A stretch of DNA of 64,000 nucleotides from Steroidobacter agaridevorans. GTDB taxonomy: Bacteria; Pseudomonadota; Gammaproteobacteria; Steroidobacterales; Steroidobacteraceae. The position numbers were made by a program, and so were the translations under genes. Positions 36,178 to 44,880 of this stretch are shown here, in pieces. Location of the stretch: assembly GCF_009932555.1 (NCBI RefSeq), contig NZ_BLJO01000001.1, positions 1,157,872 through 1,221,871 on the forward strand, given 5' to 3'. Position 1 is the stretch's first letter; each line of letters begins with the position of its first letter. The notes beneath the pieces are model-generated. The model made no database searches. It worked only from the letters and a program-made list of their open reading frames with translations, and was not told where the DNA came from.

Positions 36178-37292
36178 ACGCGACACTACATCGGATCGCG
36201 ATTCTGATCCGCAAGGAGCTGATCGCCATCTTGAAAGATCCGCGCAGCCGCCTGGTGCTGATCATGCCCGTGGTGCTGCAATCGCTGCTGTTCGGCTATG
36301 CAGCCACCTTCGATCTGAACGAGGTGCCCTATGCGCTGCTCGATACCGATCGCAGCAATGCCTCGACCCAGTTCGTGACCCTGCTCGACGGCTCGGGCGT
36401 GTTCGATCGGGTCGCGAACCTGAGCAGCGCACAACAGATCGGCGAGACGATCGGCAAGAAGCGCGCGCTGATCGTCATTCATCTGCCCGCGGACTTCGAG
36501 CGCAACATCGTTTCGGGACGCGGCGGGGTCGTGCAAGTCATCGCGGACGGCCGTAACTCGAACACCGGCAACGTCGCCGCCTCATATGTCACAGCCGCAG
36601 TCGATCGTTTCAACTCGCAGTGGAACGAGCTGCGCGGCGGCCCGACACCGGCGCTGCGGATTGAAACGCGCGCCTGGTACAACCCGAACCTGGAAACGCG
36701 CTGGGCCATGATTCCCAGCCTGATCGGCGCGCTGAGCATGCTTCAGGTGCTGATGCTGTCGGCGCTGTCGGTGGCGCGGGAACGCGAACAGGGCACGTTC
36801 GATCAGTTGCTCGTCACGCCGCTGCGCCCGACGGAAATCATGGTCGGCAAAGCGGTGCCGCCGATTCTGATCGGGCTGGTGCAGTCGTCCATCATTTTCC
36901 TGATCGCGCGTTTCTGGTTCGGCATTCCTTTTCAAGGATCGCTGTTCACGCTGTATTCCGGCCTGCTGCTGTTCACGACCGCGGCGGTCGGCATTGGCCT
37001 CGCGCTCTCGGCGTTCTCGAAGACCATGCAGCAGGCGATGCTGTACACATTCGTTCTGCTGATGCCGATGATGCTGCTGTCGGGCCTGACCTCGGCAATC
37101 AGCAACATGCCGTCGGCCATGCAATACCTCACTTATGCCAATCCGCTGCGCTATGCCATCGACCTGGTGCGGCGTGTGTATCTCGAAGGAGCAAGCTTCG
37201 GTTATCTGCTCCACGACATGTGGCCGCTGGTGATCATCGCGTTGGTGACCCTGCCGGCCGCGGTGTGGTTGTTCAGACACCGGCTCGTTTAG
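36174..37292 (+). CDS. ABC-2 type permease (YbhR-like)
   Basis: This 372-aa protein has the same layout as the preceding permease: first helix VLIMPVVLQSLLFGYAATF, a periplasmic domain, then helices with the motif VAREREQGTFDQLLVTPL. It begins at the ATG overlapping the previous stop (ATGA at 36174-36177). A much longer open frame reaching back to 35664 in the same reading frame lies wholly within the previous gene and is rejected. It forms the second half of the exporter pore. Confidence 0.93.
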   Translation: MNATLHRIAILIRKELIAILKDPRSRLVLIMPVVLQSLLFGYAATFDLNEVPYALLDTDRSNASTQFVTLLDGSGVFDRVANLSSAQQIGETIGKKRALIVIHLPADFERNIVSGRGGVVQVIADGRNSNTGNVAASYVTAAVDRFNSQWNELRGGPTPALRIETRAWYNPNLETRWAMIPSLIGALSMLQVLMLSALSVAREREQGTFDQLLVTPLRPTEIMVGKAVPPILIGLVQSSIIFLIARFWFGIPFQGSLFTLYSGLLLFTTAAVGIGLALSAFSKTMQQAMLYTFVLLMPMMLLSGLTSAISNMPSAMQYLTYANPLRYAIDLVRRVYLEGASFGYLLHDMWPLVIIALVTLPAAVWLFRHRLV

Positions 37293-37299
37293 GTGCGTC

Positions 37300-38736
37300 A
37301 TGCGAAGCAAGATCTGGATCATCGTCAGTTCGGCGCTGTTGAGCGCGTGCGCCGTCGGCCCCGACTTCAAGGAGCCGCAACCCGACCTGCCGCAACAGTG
37401 GCGAGCCCCCACGGCGACGAACGATGCGGTCGAGCGCGAGTGGTGGAAACAATTTCAGGATCCGACGCTCGATGATCTCGTCACACGCGCGCTGGCGAAT
37501 AACGCTCAGGTGCAGATCGCGACGCTGCGGGTGGCGCAGAGCCGCTTAGTCCGTCGTGTCGAGGCCGGCGCGCGTTGGCCAGTCGTCAATGCCAACGCCG
37601 CCTACTCGCGCGAACGAACCAGCGAGAACGGCACCGCCACCCGAATGATCGACCTGATCGCGCCGGCAGGCGGTCGCGACCAGATCGTCTCGCTGCTCAG
37701 CGAACCCTTCAGTGTCTTCCAAGGCGGTTTCGACGTCGGCTGGGAACTGGACTTGTGGGGACGCGTGCGCCGCTCGGTCGAAGCGGCCGACGCGAATGCG
37801 CGGCTGAGCGAAGAAGATTTGCGCGACGCTCAACTTTCTCTGGTTGGCGAAGTGGTGCGCGGCTATCTCGAGTTGCGGGGTGTTCAAGACCAGCTGCGCA
37901 TCGCGAATGCGGATGTGGCCGCCAGCGCGGATCTGGTGGAACTTACGCAGTATCGCGTCAAAGGCGGCCTGGTCGATGAGCTCGATCTCACCACCCAGCG
38001 CGCACGTCTTGCCGAAGCGCGCTCGAACCTCCCGCAATTGAGACAGCAGGAAACGCAACTCGTGAGTGCGCTGGCGGTGCTACTCAACGTGCAGCCCGGT
38101 GCTCTCGATGCGCAACTCGTAGCGACGCCGCCGACTTTCACCGTGCCCTCCGCGCTCGCTGGTGGCGTGCCCTCGGAAATCGCCAGACGCCGTCCGGACA
38201 TTCAACGGGCCGAAGCACAGCTGCAGGCGGCCACGGCTGAGATCGGTGTCGCGGTAGCGGATTTATATCCACGCTTCACGCTGACCGGCAGCTTCGTCCA
38301 ACAGTCGCTGCACGGCTCGGATCTCACCGAATGGGGCTCTCGACAGTGGTCCATCGGGCCGAACCTGAGCTTGCCGATTTTCGATGGCGGCCGTCGGCGC
38401 GCGTCGGTCGAGCTTCGCAAGCTCGATCAACAGCAGGCCGCTGTGACCTATCAGCAAACGGTGTTGCGTGCGTGGCATGAGATCGAGAATGCCTTGAGCG
38501 GCTACAGTGCCGAGCGGGAGCGCAATAGCGAGCTCGCGACCGCGCTCGCTCAAAGCCGCGACGCGTATGAAATCGCCCGAGTCCGCTACAACCACGGCAT
38601 GATCAACTACCTCGCCGAGCTCGATGCGCGTCGTACGTTATTGCAAACCGAACGCGCCTACAGTCAAAGCAACACTCAGCTGGGAACTCAGTGGGTCGCG
38701 GTCTATAAAGCACTCGGCGGCGCCTGGACGCCTTGA
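37300..38736 (+). CDS. outer-membrane factor, NodT/TolC-like lipoprotein
   Basis: This 478-aa protein has a lipoprotein-type signal (SALLSACAVGPDFKEP) and two outer-membrane-efflux-protein repeats, with the usual WELDLWGRVRRSVEAADAN and SLPIFDGGRRRASVELRKL segments. NodT-type factors form trimeric channels through the outer membrane. It completes the tripartite pump (adaptor, ATPase, two permeases) and starts 7 nt after the second permease. Its last 34 nt overlap the convergent TetR-domain fusion gene. Confidence 0.93.
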   Translation: MRSKIWIIVSSALLSACAVGPDFKEPQPDLPQQWRAPTATNDAVEREWWKQFQDPTLDDLVTRALANNAQVQIATLRVAQSRLVRRVEAGARWPVVNANAAYSRERTSENGTATRMIDLIAPAGGRDQIVSLLSEPFSVFQGGFDVGWELDLWGRVRRSVEAADANARLSEEDLRDAQLSLVGEVVRGYLELRGVQDQLRIANADVAASADLVELTQYRVKGGLVDELDLTTQRARLAEARSNLPQLRQQETQLVSALAVLLNVQPGALDAQLVATPPTFTVPSALAGGVPSEIARRRPDIQRAEAQLQAATAEIGVAVADLYPRFTLTGSFVQQSLHGSDLTEWGSRQWSIGPNLSLPIFDGGRRRASVELRKLDQQQAAVTYQQTVLRAWHEIENALSGYSAERERNSELATALAQSRDAYEIARVRYNHGMINYLAELDARRTLLQTERAYSQSNTQLGTQWVAVYKALGGAWTP

Positions 38737-39746
38737 GGACGACGCGCCGCTTGCGGGTATGCATATTGGCTGGGCGCAGCCAAGGCGCCATTCAAGATGA
38801 GATCGACCGCCGAAGTGACGCGAGCGTGAATCTCGGTCGGATCGGGGCGCTCTCTCAGGCCAAATAGCATCTGCAGGTGGATATCTCCACGGAGCATCGA
38901 GAAGAATTGCCGTGCGGCATCCGCAGGCTCTTCGATGTTGATCTCACCTCGCAACTGGGCCTGCTCCAATACTTTGCGAACGGCTTCGATGGCCCGCTCG
39001 GGCGCATATTCCCAATACGCATCAGCCGCAGCACCGAAGCGGCTCGATTCCGAGATGGCCACTTTGTAGAGGCCGAGTCCCGACCGCGACATCAAGGCGC
39101 CCATGATTGCATTGCCGAGTTGGATCAGAGCGGCCTGCACCGGCTGGCCTCCGCCGCGCTCGATTCCTGCCAGGGCCCGATCGACATTGCGACTGGCCAC
39201 TTCACGAATATGGTTGGCGAGCCAGTGGGCGAAATCGATGGGACGCGCGCCCGGCTCGGCTGCCAGGCGACGATACAAACCATGCGGTGTCCACGTCCAA
39301 TAACGCCGGCCCAACAGGAACGAAGTCAGGACCGCGCAATTGGACCACCCGCGCGCTTGATTGCCACAGCCGGGAATGGACTCGCGAATCTGCAGAATGT
39401 TTCCTGCCGCTCCCCAGCGCAGAAACTTGACCGCTTCATCCAGCGTCAGCACGTTGATGAGCATTCGGGTCCACCACGGCTCGACCAGAATCCAACTGCT
39501 GTCGTCCACCATGCGCATCGCGAACACGTGCTGATAGTTTCCCGGAACAAAACGATGCCACCATTGCTTCTGCAGGCCGGGCACGAAACAAATGAACCAG
39601 TCGGCGGCGGGAAAGCTCACCGGCGAGCCGTCCGCATCGATCTCGATGGCCAGTTCGTCGGGAACGCCTTCGACATGAGACCGGCCGTCCCGCGTTCCCC
39701 TCGGAATACCGCCGCCCAATCTTGCGCGGCTAAGCAGGCTCGACAT
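38703..39746 (-). CDS. unknown N-terminal domain fused to TetR ligand-binding domain, lacking HTH
   Basis: The protein has 347 aa. The last 180 residues match the C-terminal domain of AefR-like TetR regulators (LYKVAISESSRFGAAADAYWEYAP, then AADAARQFFSMLRGDIHLQMLFGL). No DNA-binding helix-turn-helix precedes it. Instead the first 165 residues are a separate Trp-rich domain (QKQWWHRFVPGNYQHVFAMR, SSWILVEPWW, ending TWTPHGLYRRL). That pattern vaguely recalls small uncharacterised phage-associated proteins. The ATG at 39746 overlaps the end of the upstream TetR gene by 17 nt, so the two are co-translated; the longer frame is inside that gene. It may work as a partner or anti-regulator of the upstream TetR. 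Confidence 0.75.
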   Translation of the reverse strand: MSSLLSRARLGGGIPRGTRDGRSHVEGVPDELAIEIDADGSPVSFPAADWFICFVPGLQKQWWHRFVPGNYQHVFAMRMVDDSSWILVEPWWTRMLINVLTLDEAVKFLRWGAAGNILQIRESIPGCGNQARGWSNCAVLTSFLLGRRYWTWTPHGLYRRLAAEPGARPIDFAHWLANHIREVASRNVDRALAGIERGGGQPVQAALIQLGNAIMGALMSRSGLGLYKVAISESSRFGAAADAYWEYAPERAIEAVRKVLEQAQLRGEINIEEPADAARQFFSMLRGDIHLQMLFGLRERPDPTEIHARVTSAVDLILNGALAAPSQYAYPQAARRPQGVQAPPSAL

Positions 39747-40341
39747 GGCGATGCTCCCCATTGACGCCGTCGCAAAACACATCGACCACGGCGAAAACAT
39801 CGGCCGCAAGCTCGCGCGGACAGAATTCCACCATGTCCACGTTGGCCCGAAGCAATGACAGGAAATGGCTTGCCAACAACTGCGGATCCGCTCGACGCAG
39901 CTCGCCGCTGGCTTGCGCGGCTTTGAAGAAATCCGCAAGGCGCTGCGTCAGGCGGCCCGGGCCGACGTCATAAAAATCACGGCCCAGGCCCGTATGCCGA
40001 ATCGATTCCGTGATGGCGATCCGATACAGGCTGCGCAAGTGCGAGGTGGCATAGATATCCGCGACGCACTGACCGTACTCGATCAGCCGCGTTCTCAACT
40101 CTGGCTGTGTCGGATCGGTGCTGAGACTGGCGGACATGGCATCCGACAGCTCTGAGACCATCGCGAGCAGCAATTCGCGCTTGCCGCCGAATGTGTCGGC
40201 GACTTCCTGCATCGAAACTCTCGACCTCGAGATCGCCGCCTCGATGTTTGTACTCGCATCGGTAGCGCGCAGCACCTTCGCCACTTCTTCCATGATCGTG
40301 GCGCGCGAGCGTCGAGGGCCGGCGACAATGTTCGAGTTCAT
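39730..40341 (-). CDS. TetR-family regulator (AefR-like)
   Basis: This 203-aa protein has a divergent N-terminal helix-turn-helix (SRSRVSMQEVADTFGGKRELLLAMV; the usual YYYF after the recognition helix is changed to FGGK) and an AefR-type C-terminal domain (YRIAITESIRHTGLGRDFYDVGPG, LASHFLSLLRANVDMVEF). Start 40341 is where the conserved region begins; a longer open frame covers the sulfatase promoter on the other strand. It is divergent from the arylsulfatase (189-nt gap) and overlaps the downstream fusion gene, whose C-terminal half is its homologue. It probably controls the sulfatase and itself. Confidence 0.82.
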   Translation of the reverse strand: MNSNIVAGPRRSRATIMEEVAKVLRATDASTNIEAAISRSRVSMQEVADTFGGKRELLLAMVSELSDAMSASLSTDPTQPELRTRLIEYGQCVADIYATSHLRSLYRIAITESIRHTGLGRDFYDVGPGRLTQRLADFFKAAQASGELRRADPQLLASHFLSLLRANVDMVEFCPRELAADVFAVVDVFCDGVNGEHRHVEPA

Positions 40342-40530
40342 GGCGCCAGTCTTGAAGAATCCGCCCGGCCATCTCTTGAACGACTCAGCGCTCGGTTGGA
40401 TGAATGGACGATGGCTGAGGCATGAGGCGATAGCCCCTGCCCGTTGCCACGATGCCCGGCGTTCGAGGGATGCGTCTACTCGAATCCTTCCTTGCAGCAT
40501 CACCGTTGCCGCTGTCGACGAGGAGCAACC

Positions 40531-42858
40531 ATGGCCGAGCAGTTTCAGGGCGTCATCAAACTCGATGTACGTGACTCCAAAGCGGACTGGACACCTTACG
40601 AGTTGAAACGTGCGCCGAAAGGCGCGCCGAACATTCTGGTCGTCCTCTACGACGATACTGGCCAGGCCGCGTGGTCGCCGTTCGGTGGACGCATCAATAT
40701 GCCGACGCTGCAGCGGCTCGCCGACAACGGTCTGCTCTATTCGCAGTGGCATACGACCGCGCTGTGCTCGCCCACGCGCTCGACCTTTCTCACCGGCCGC
40801 AATCATCACGTGAACCGCAGTGCCTGCATCACCGAAGCATCGAACGGATTTCCGGGCGCTGCGGGCCGCTTGCCGGCCGAGTGCGCGACCATTGGCCAGG
40901 TGTTACAGGAGAATGGCTACAGCACCTTCTGGCTCGGCAAGAATCACAACGTGCCCGAAGAGGACATCGCGGGCGGCGGCAGCCGCTCCGAATGGCCGCT
41001 GGCCAAGGGCTTCGATCGCTTCTACGGCTTCCTCGGCGGCGAGACCAACAACTGGTATCCGGATCTGGTCGAAGACAATCATTTCATCGATCAACCGTAC
41101 GGTCCGGAGAAGGGTTATCACCTCTCGGAAGATCTCGCGGATCAGGCGCTCAAGATGTTGCGCGACCAGCAGGCAAGCAATCCGTCCAAGCCTTGGTACA
41201 TGTGGTTCTGTCCCGGCGCGAACCACGCGCCTCATCACAGCCCCAAAGCGTACGCCGACAAGTACAAAGGCAAGTTCGACGATGGCTACGAGGCATATCG
41301 CGAATGGGCGCTGCCGCGCATGATCGAGAAAGGCATCTTGCCAAAGGGCACGAAGCTGACGCCGCTCAATCCCATGCCCGAGGACGTGCAGAATTCCGTG
41401 CCCGGCGACGCCGTGCGTCCCTGGAACACTCTCAACGCGGACGAGAAGAAACTTTTCGCCCGGATGGCCGAAGTGTACGCGGGCTTTTCCGAGTACACCG
41501 ACGCTCAGGTCGGCCGCATCGTCGAATACCTCGAGCGCAGCGGGCAGCTGGACAACACCATCATCTTCTACTGTTCCGACAACGGCGCGTCCGGCGAGGG
41601 CAGCCCGAACGGCTCGGTCAACGAGAACAAGTTCTTCAACGGCTATCCCGACGAGCTCGCCGAGAATCTGAAATATCTGAAGACGCTCGGCGGCCCCGAC
41701 ACCTACAACCATTATCCGACCGGCTGGGCCGTGGCCTTCAGCACGCCCTATCAAATGTTCAAGCGCTACTCGCAATACTGCGGCGGCACGTGCTGTCCGC
41801 TGGTCATTCACTGGCCCAAAGGCATCCAGGCCAAGGGCGAGATCCGCGACCAATATCACCACTGCACCGACATCGTCCCGACCATTCTCGACGTCACCGG
41901 ACTGGAGATGCCGGAAACCTATCGCGGCGTCGAGCAGTATCCGCTGAACGGCGTGTCGATGCGCTACAGCTTCGACCAGGCCAATGCGCCGACGCAAAAG
42001 AAACGTCAGTATTATGCGATGCTCGGCACCCGCGGCATCTGGGAAAACGGCTGGAAGGCGTCTGCGATGCACGCGCCGCTCAGCGGTGTCGGCCACTTCG
42101 ACAAGGATCAGTGGGAGCTGTATCACGTCGACGAGGATCGGGCCGAGGCCGACAATGTCGCCGCCCAACATCCCGAGAAGCTGGCGGCACTGGTCGATGC
42201 CTGGTTCGAAGAGGCCGAGAAAAATTTCGTCCTGCCGCTGGACGATCGCAATGCTACCGAGCTGCTGACCATCGAGCGCCCGCAGGCCGAAGTGCCGCGA
42301 ACGCGTTACGTGTATTTCCCAGGCACTGCCCCGATTCCCGAAGGCGTCGCCGTGAATATTCGCGGCCGCTCATACAAGGTGATTGCCGATGTCGACCTCA
42401 CCGACAAGGCGGCCGGCGTGATCTTCGCGCACGGCTCGCGTTTCGGCGGGCACTCGCTGTTCATCAAGGATCGAAAGCTCTGCTACGTCTACAACTTCCT
42501 CGGCATCAAGCCGGAGCAGAAGTTCGTCTCGCCGGAGTTGCCGAGCGGCAAACATTCGCTCGGTGTGGAATTCGTGCGCGAATCCGCCGGCGAGAATCAC
42601 GAGTCGGTCGGCAAGGCCAGGCTTTACGTCGACGGCCAGGTCGTGGCCGAGGGCCCCATGCGTGCGCAAGTAGGCAAGTTCACGTTATCGGGCGATGGAC
42701 TTTGCGTCGGCTACGACAGCGGCGACAACGTCAGCCAGGAGTACAAGAACCCCGCCCGGTTCACTGGCGGCACCATCCTCGGCGTCGGCATCGACATCAG
42801 CAAGGAGTCGTACGTCGACATGGACAAGGAGGCGGCGGCCGCTCTTGCGCGCGACTAG
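40531..42858 (+). CDS. arylsulfatase, large cytoplasmic type
   Basis: This 775-aa sulfatase has the formylglycine signature CSPTR (Cys79, to be converted by a formylglycine-generating enzyme) and metal ligands DD at 41-42 (LYDDTG). Further blocks include GKNHN-like LGKNHNVPEED and the YCSDNGASGEG metal site. No signal peptide is seen, so it is probably cytoplasmic. Length and the C-terminal 200-aa extension match the large bacterial arylsulfatases (about 780 aa) rather than the 540-aa Pseudomonas AtsA type. The ATG at 40531 follows GAGGAG. The divergent TetR pair is the likely regulator. The natural sulfate ester is unknown. Confidence 0.92.
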   Translation: MAEQFQGVIKLDVRDSKADWTPYELKRAPKGAPNILVVLYDDTGQAAWSPFGGRINMPTLQRLADNGLLYSQWHTTALCSPTRSTFLTGRNHHVNRSACITEASNGFPGAAGRLPAECATIGQVLQENGYSTFWLGKNHNVPEEDIAGGGSRSEWPLAKGFDRFYGFLGGETNNWYPDLVEDNHFIDQPYGPEKGYHLSEDLADQALKMLRDQQASNPSKPWYMWFCPGANHAPHHSPKAYADKYKGKFDDGYEAYREWALPRMIEKGILPKGTKLTPLNPMPEDVQNSVPGDAVRPWNTLNADEKKLFARMAEVYAGFSEYTDAQVGRIVEYLERSGQLDNTIIFYCSDNGASGEGSPNGSVNENKFFNGYPDELAENLKYLKTLGGPDTYNHYPTGWAVAFSTPYQMFKRYSQYCGGTCCPLVIHWPKGIQAKGEIRDQYHHCTDIVPTILDVTGLEMPETYRGVEQYPLNGVSMRYSFDQANAPTQKKRQYYAMLGTRGIWENGWKASAMHAPLSGVGHFDKDQWELYHVDEDRAEADNVAAQHPEKLAALVDAWFEEAEKNFVLPLDDRNATELLTIERPQAEVPRTRYVYFPGTAPIPEGVAVNIRGRSYKVIADVDLTDKAAGVIFAHGSRFGGHSLFIKDRKLCYVYNFLGIKPEQKFVSPELPSGKHSLGVEFVRESAGENHESVGKARLYVDGQVVAEGPMRAQVGKFTLSGDGLCVGYDSGDNVSQEYKNPARFTGGTILGVGIDISKESYVDMDKEAAAALARD

Positions 42859-42943
42859 TCGGGCCAGCGCAAGACGAAACGTTACGCGCACCGTGATGTG
42901 GCTTATGATCGCCTGATCACAGCCACATCACGGACGGCTCACT

Positions 42944-44158
42944 ATGGAAATGTCGGTGCGCGCGGCAGGAGTGGCTTGGGTTCGCCAGGCTGCGTCAACC
43001 ACACTTTCCGGACTTGTCTCGTCCAGAGCCGCTGGGCCCGATTTCCTGCGTGCGCTCGCCATCCTGCTCGTGATGCTTTGGCATCTTCCCCGGCCCGCCA
43101 CTCCAGCGATGCTGGAAGGGCTGAAGCAGTACGGCTGGACCGGCGTCGACCTTTTCTTCGTCCTGAGCGGATATTTGATTGGCACTCAGCTGCTCGCAAA
43201 GGTAGCGCGTGGGCAGAAAGTGAACTTCCGGGATTTCTATCTGAAACGCGCGCTTCGCATCCTGCCGGCGTTCTTCGTCGTGCTGGCCGTGTACGTCTTT
43301 CTGCCGGCGCTCCGGGAAAACCCGACGATGCAAGCGCCGTGGCGGTTTCTGACTTTCACGATGAACTTCGGGCTGGACTATCGGGCGACTGGCGGATTCA
43401 CCCAAGCCTGGTCACTCTGCGTCGAGGAACATTTCTACCTGGTCTTCCCAGTGCTGGTGCTGCTCCTGAGCCGGCTGCGCTGGGGTGGGTGGACGCTGGT
43501 GTTGGCGTGCGGCGTGCTGCTCGGAGGAATGTTGCTGCGGGCAGCGTTGTGGGAGGACGCCATGTCGGCGCCCTTGGCTGACAATGCGACCGCCAGCCTC
43601 GCCCCCGCTTATCTCGAAGCGATCTACTATCCGACGTATTGTCGGCTCGATGGCTTGCTGTTCGGAGCGCTGCTCGCTGCGTTCAAGGCTTTCAAACCCG
43701 ATCTATGGCGACGCTACGCCGACCCGCGCTGGACGCTGGTCGCGGGGATGGTCGCGATAGCGCTCGCCGTCCTCGTCTTTCATTATCCCGCCACGCCCGG
43801 CTTTCGTGGCCCGACATTGACGCTGGTCGGAGCGGTCTTTGGCTATCCTCTGCTCGCGCTTGGCTGTGCGTGCGTGTTGGCCGCATCGCTCGAGTGGGAG
43901 CGCGCCTTCGGCGCCTGGCGTGTGCCCGGCGCTGGAACGATCGCGATCCTGTCGTACAGCATCTATCTCACACACAAGCTGAGCTCGCACGCCACCGAGC
44001 TCCTGTTCGGCAAGGAGTCGATGAACGGCGTCGGTGGCTTTGCGCTCTACTTTGTAAGCAGCATCGCGGTCGGGGCGGTGCTCTGGGCAGCAGTCGAGCG
44101 GCCATTCTTGTTGATCAGAGACCGGATGCTGCCGCCGGCACGCGCAACGAATACATGA
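42944..44158 (+). CDS. acyltransferase-3 family membrane protein (OafA/YrhL-like)
   Basis: This 404-aa integral membrane protein has about ten helices. Diagnostic motifs are DFLRALAILLVMLWHL at the start (the RA...WH catalytic His region), FFVLSGYLIG, and WSLCVEEHFYLVFPV in the middle. These proteins O-acylate sugars, lipopolysaccharide or small molecules in the periplasm or membrane. It follows the arylsulfatase by 85 nt on the same strand but need not share a pathway. Acceptor unknown. Confidence 0.9.
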   Translation: MEMSVRAAGVAWVRQAASTTLSGLVSSRAAGPDFLRALAILLVMLWHLPRPATPAMLEGLKQYGWTGVDLFFVLSGYLIGTQLLAKVARGQKVNFRDFYLKRALRILPAFFVVLAVYVFLPALRENPTMQAPWRFLTFTMNFGLDYRATGGFTQAWSLCVEEHFYLVFPVLVLLLSRLRWGGWTLVLACGVLLGGMLLRAALWEDAMSAPLADNATASLAPAYLEAIYYPTYCRLDGLLFGALLAAFKAFKPDLWRRYADPRWTLVAGMVAIALAVLVFHYPATPGFRGPTLTLVGAVFGYPLLALGCACVLAASLEWERAFGAWRVPGAGTIAILSYSIYLTHKLSSHATELLFGKESMNGVGGFALYFVSSIAVGAVLWAAVERPFLLIRDRMLPPARATNT

Positions 44159-44190
44159 CCTCGGGCCGGCCAGGTAGGCGTCGCTCTGGA

Positions 44191-44880
44191 TCAGACCTTC
44201 GTTCGGTAGATCCTTTCGATGAAAATATCATTCTGCTCGTCGGTGTACCCGAGCAATGAGCCTTCCATCCGTTCGCACGTCTCACTCCATCCATACTTGA
44301 AACCCGTTTGGCGGAGCAACAGATAGGCATCTATCCGCCATTGTTCTGTCGGTAGCGCATAGAGGACGGTACGCACCCCCAAGGTCGTCCTCGGATCGGT
44401 CGAAGGTGCGATCACCTCACGCATGATGAAGCGCCCCGACTCCACGTAAGGCGCATAGAAGTTTTCTGGAATGACTTCAAAGGGAGGCCGGCGACTTGGG
44501 TGGCAGTCGTGGAAAACAGCAAGCGGTTTTGTGCCCGCCAGCATCATCAGCAGCTCCCTGTTTGTATGCACCTTGTATGGCAACTGGTCTAAACGGCCCC
44601 AGGGTCGCAGAACACCGGTTATCCCAAGCGCCGCGTGCTCCAGGCCGAGGGCACCTATGATCAGGGCCATCTGAGCCGCATCAAACTCATAGTCTGCCCC
44701 GGGCTCCATCTCGGCGGGATCAAGATCGAGAACTTTGCACAGCTTCAACAGGTCATGAACTTCCGCATCATAGACAATGCACCCCGTCGCCGGATCGACG
44801 ACCTCGAGGACAAAGCGGTTGCCTGCCTCAGTAGTCACGGGATCAATATCCGACCGCCCTGCCTCGCTCGTTGCGCCCAT
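44191..44880 (-). CDS. conserved-looking protein of unknown function overlapping ggt
   Basis: This 229-aa protein has no signal peptide, no membrane helix and no family that I recognise. Its segments are an N-terminal beta-rich region (NRFVLEVVDPATGCIVYDAE), an acidic middle (LDLDPAEMEPGADYEFD), and a C-terminal region with FHDCHPSRRPPFEVIP and LRQTGFKYGWSETCERMEG. The start at 44880 overlaps the last 38 nt of the gamma-glutamyltransferase gene on the same strand, which suggests coupled translation. Codon use and composition resemble neighbours. Convergent to the acyltransferase with a 32-nt gap. Confidence 0.65.
   Translation of the reverse strand: MGATSEAGRSDIDPVTTEAGNRFVLEVVDPATGCIVYDAEVHDLLKLCKVLDLDPAEMEPGADYEFDAAQMALIIGALGLEHAALGITGVLRPWGRLDQLPYKVHTNRELLMMLAGTKPLAVFHDCHPSRRPPFEVIPENFYAPYVESGRFIMREVIAPSTDPRTTLGVRTVLYALPTEQWRIDAYLLLRQTGFKYGWSETCERMEGSLLGYTDEQNDIFIERIYRTKV

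Noticed and set aside
40671..42896. 741-aa plus-strand open frame overlapping the arylsulfatase
   Set aside because: Same strand but shifted frame; composition is dominated by Arg, Gln and Ser with no domain, while the other frame encodes a complete sulfatase.
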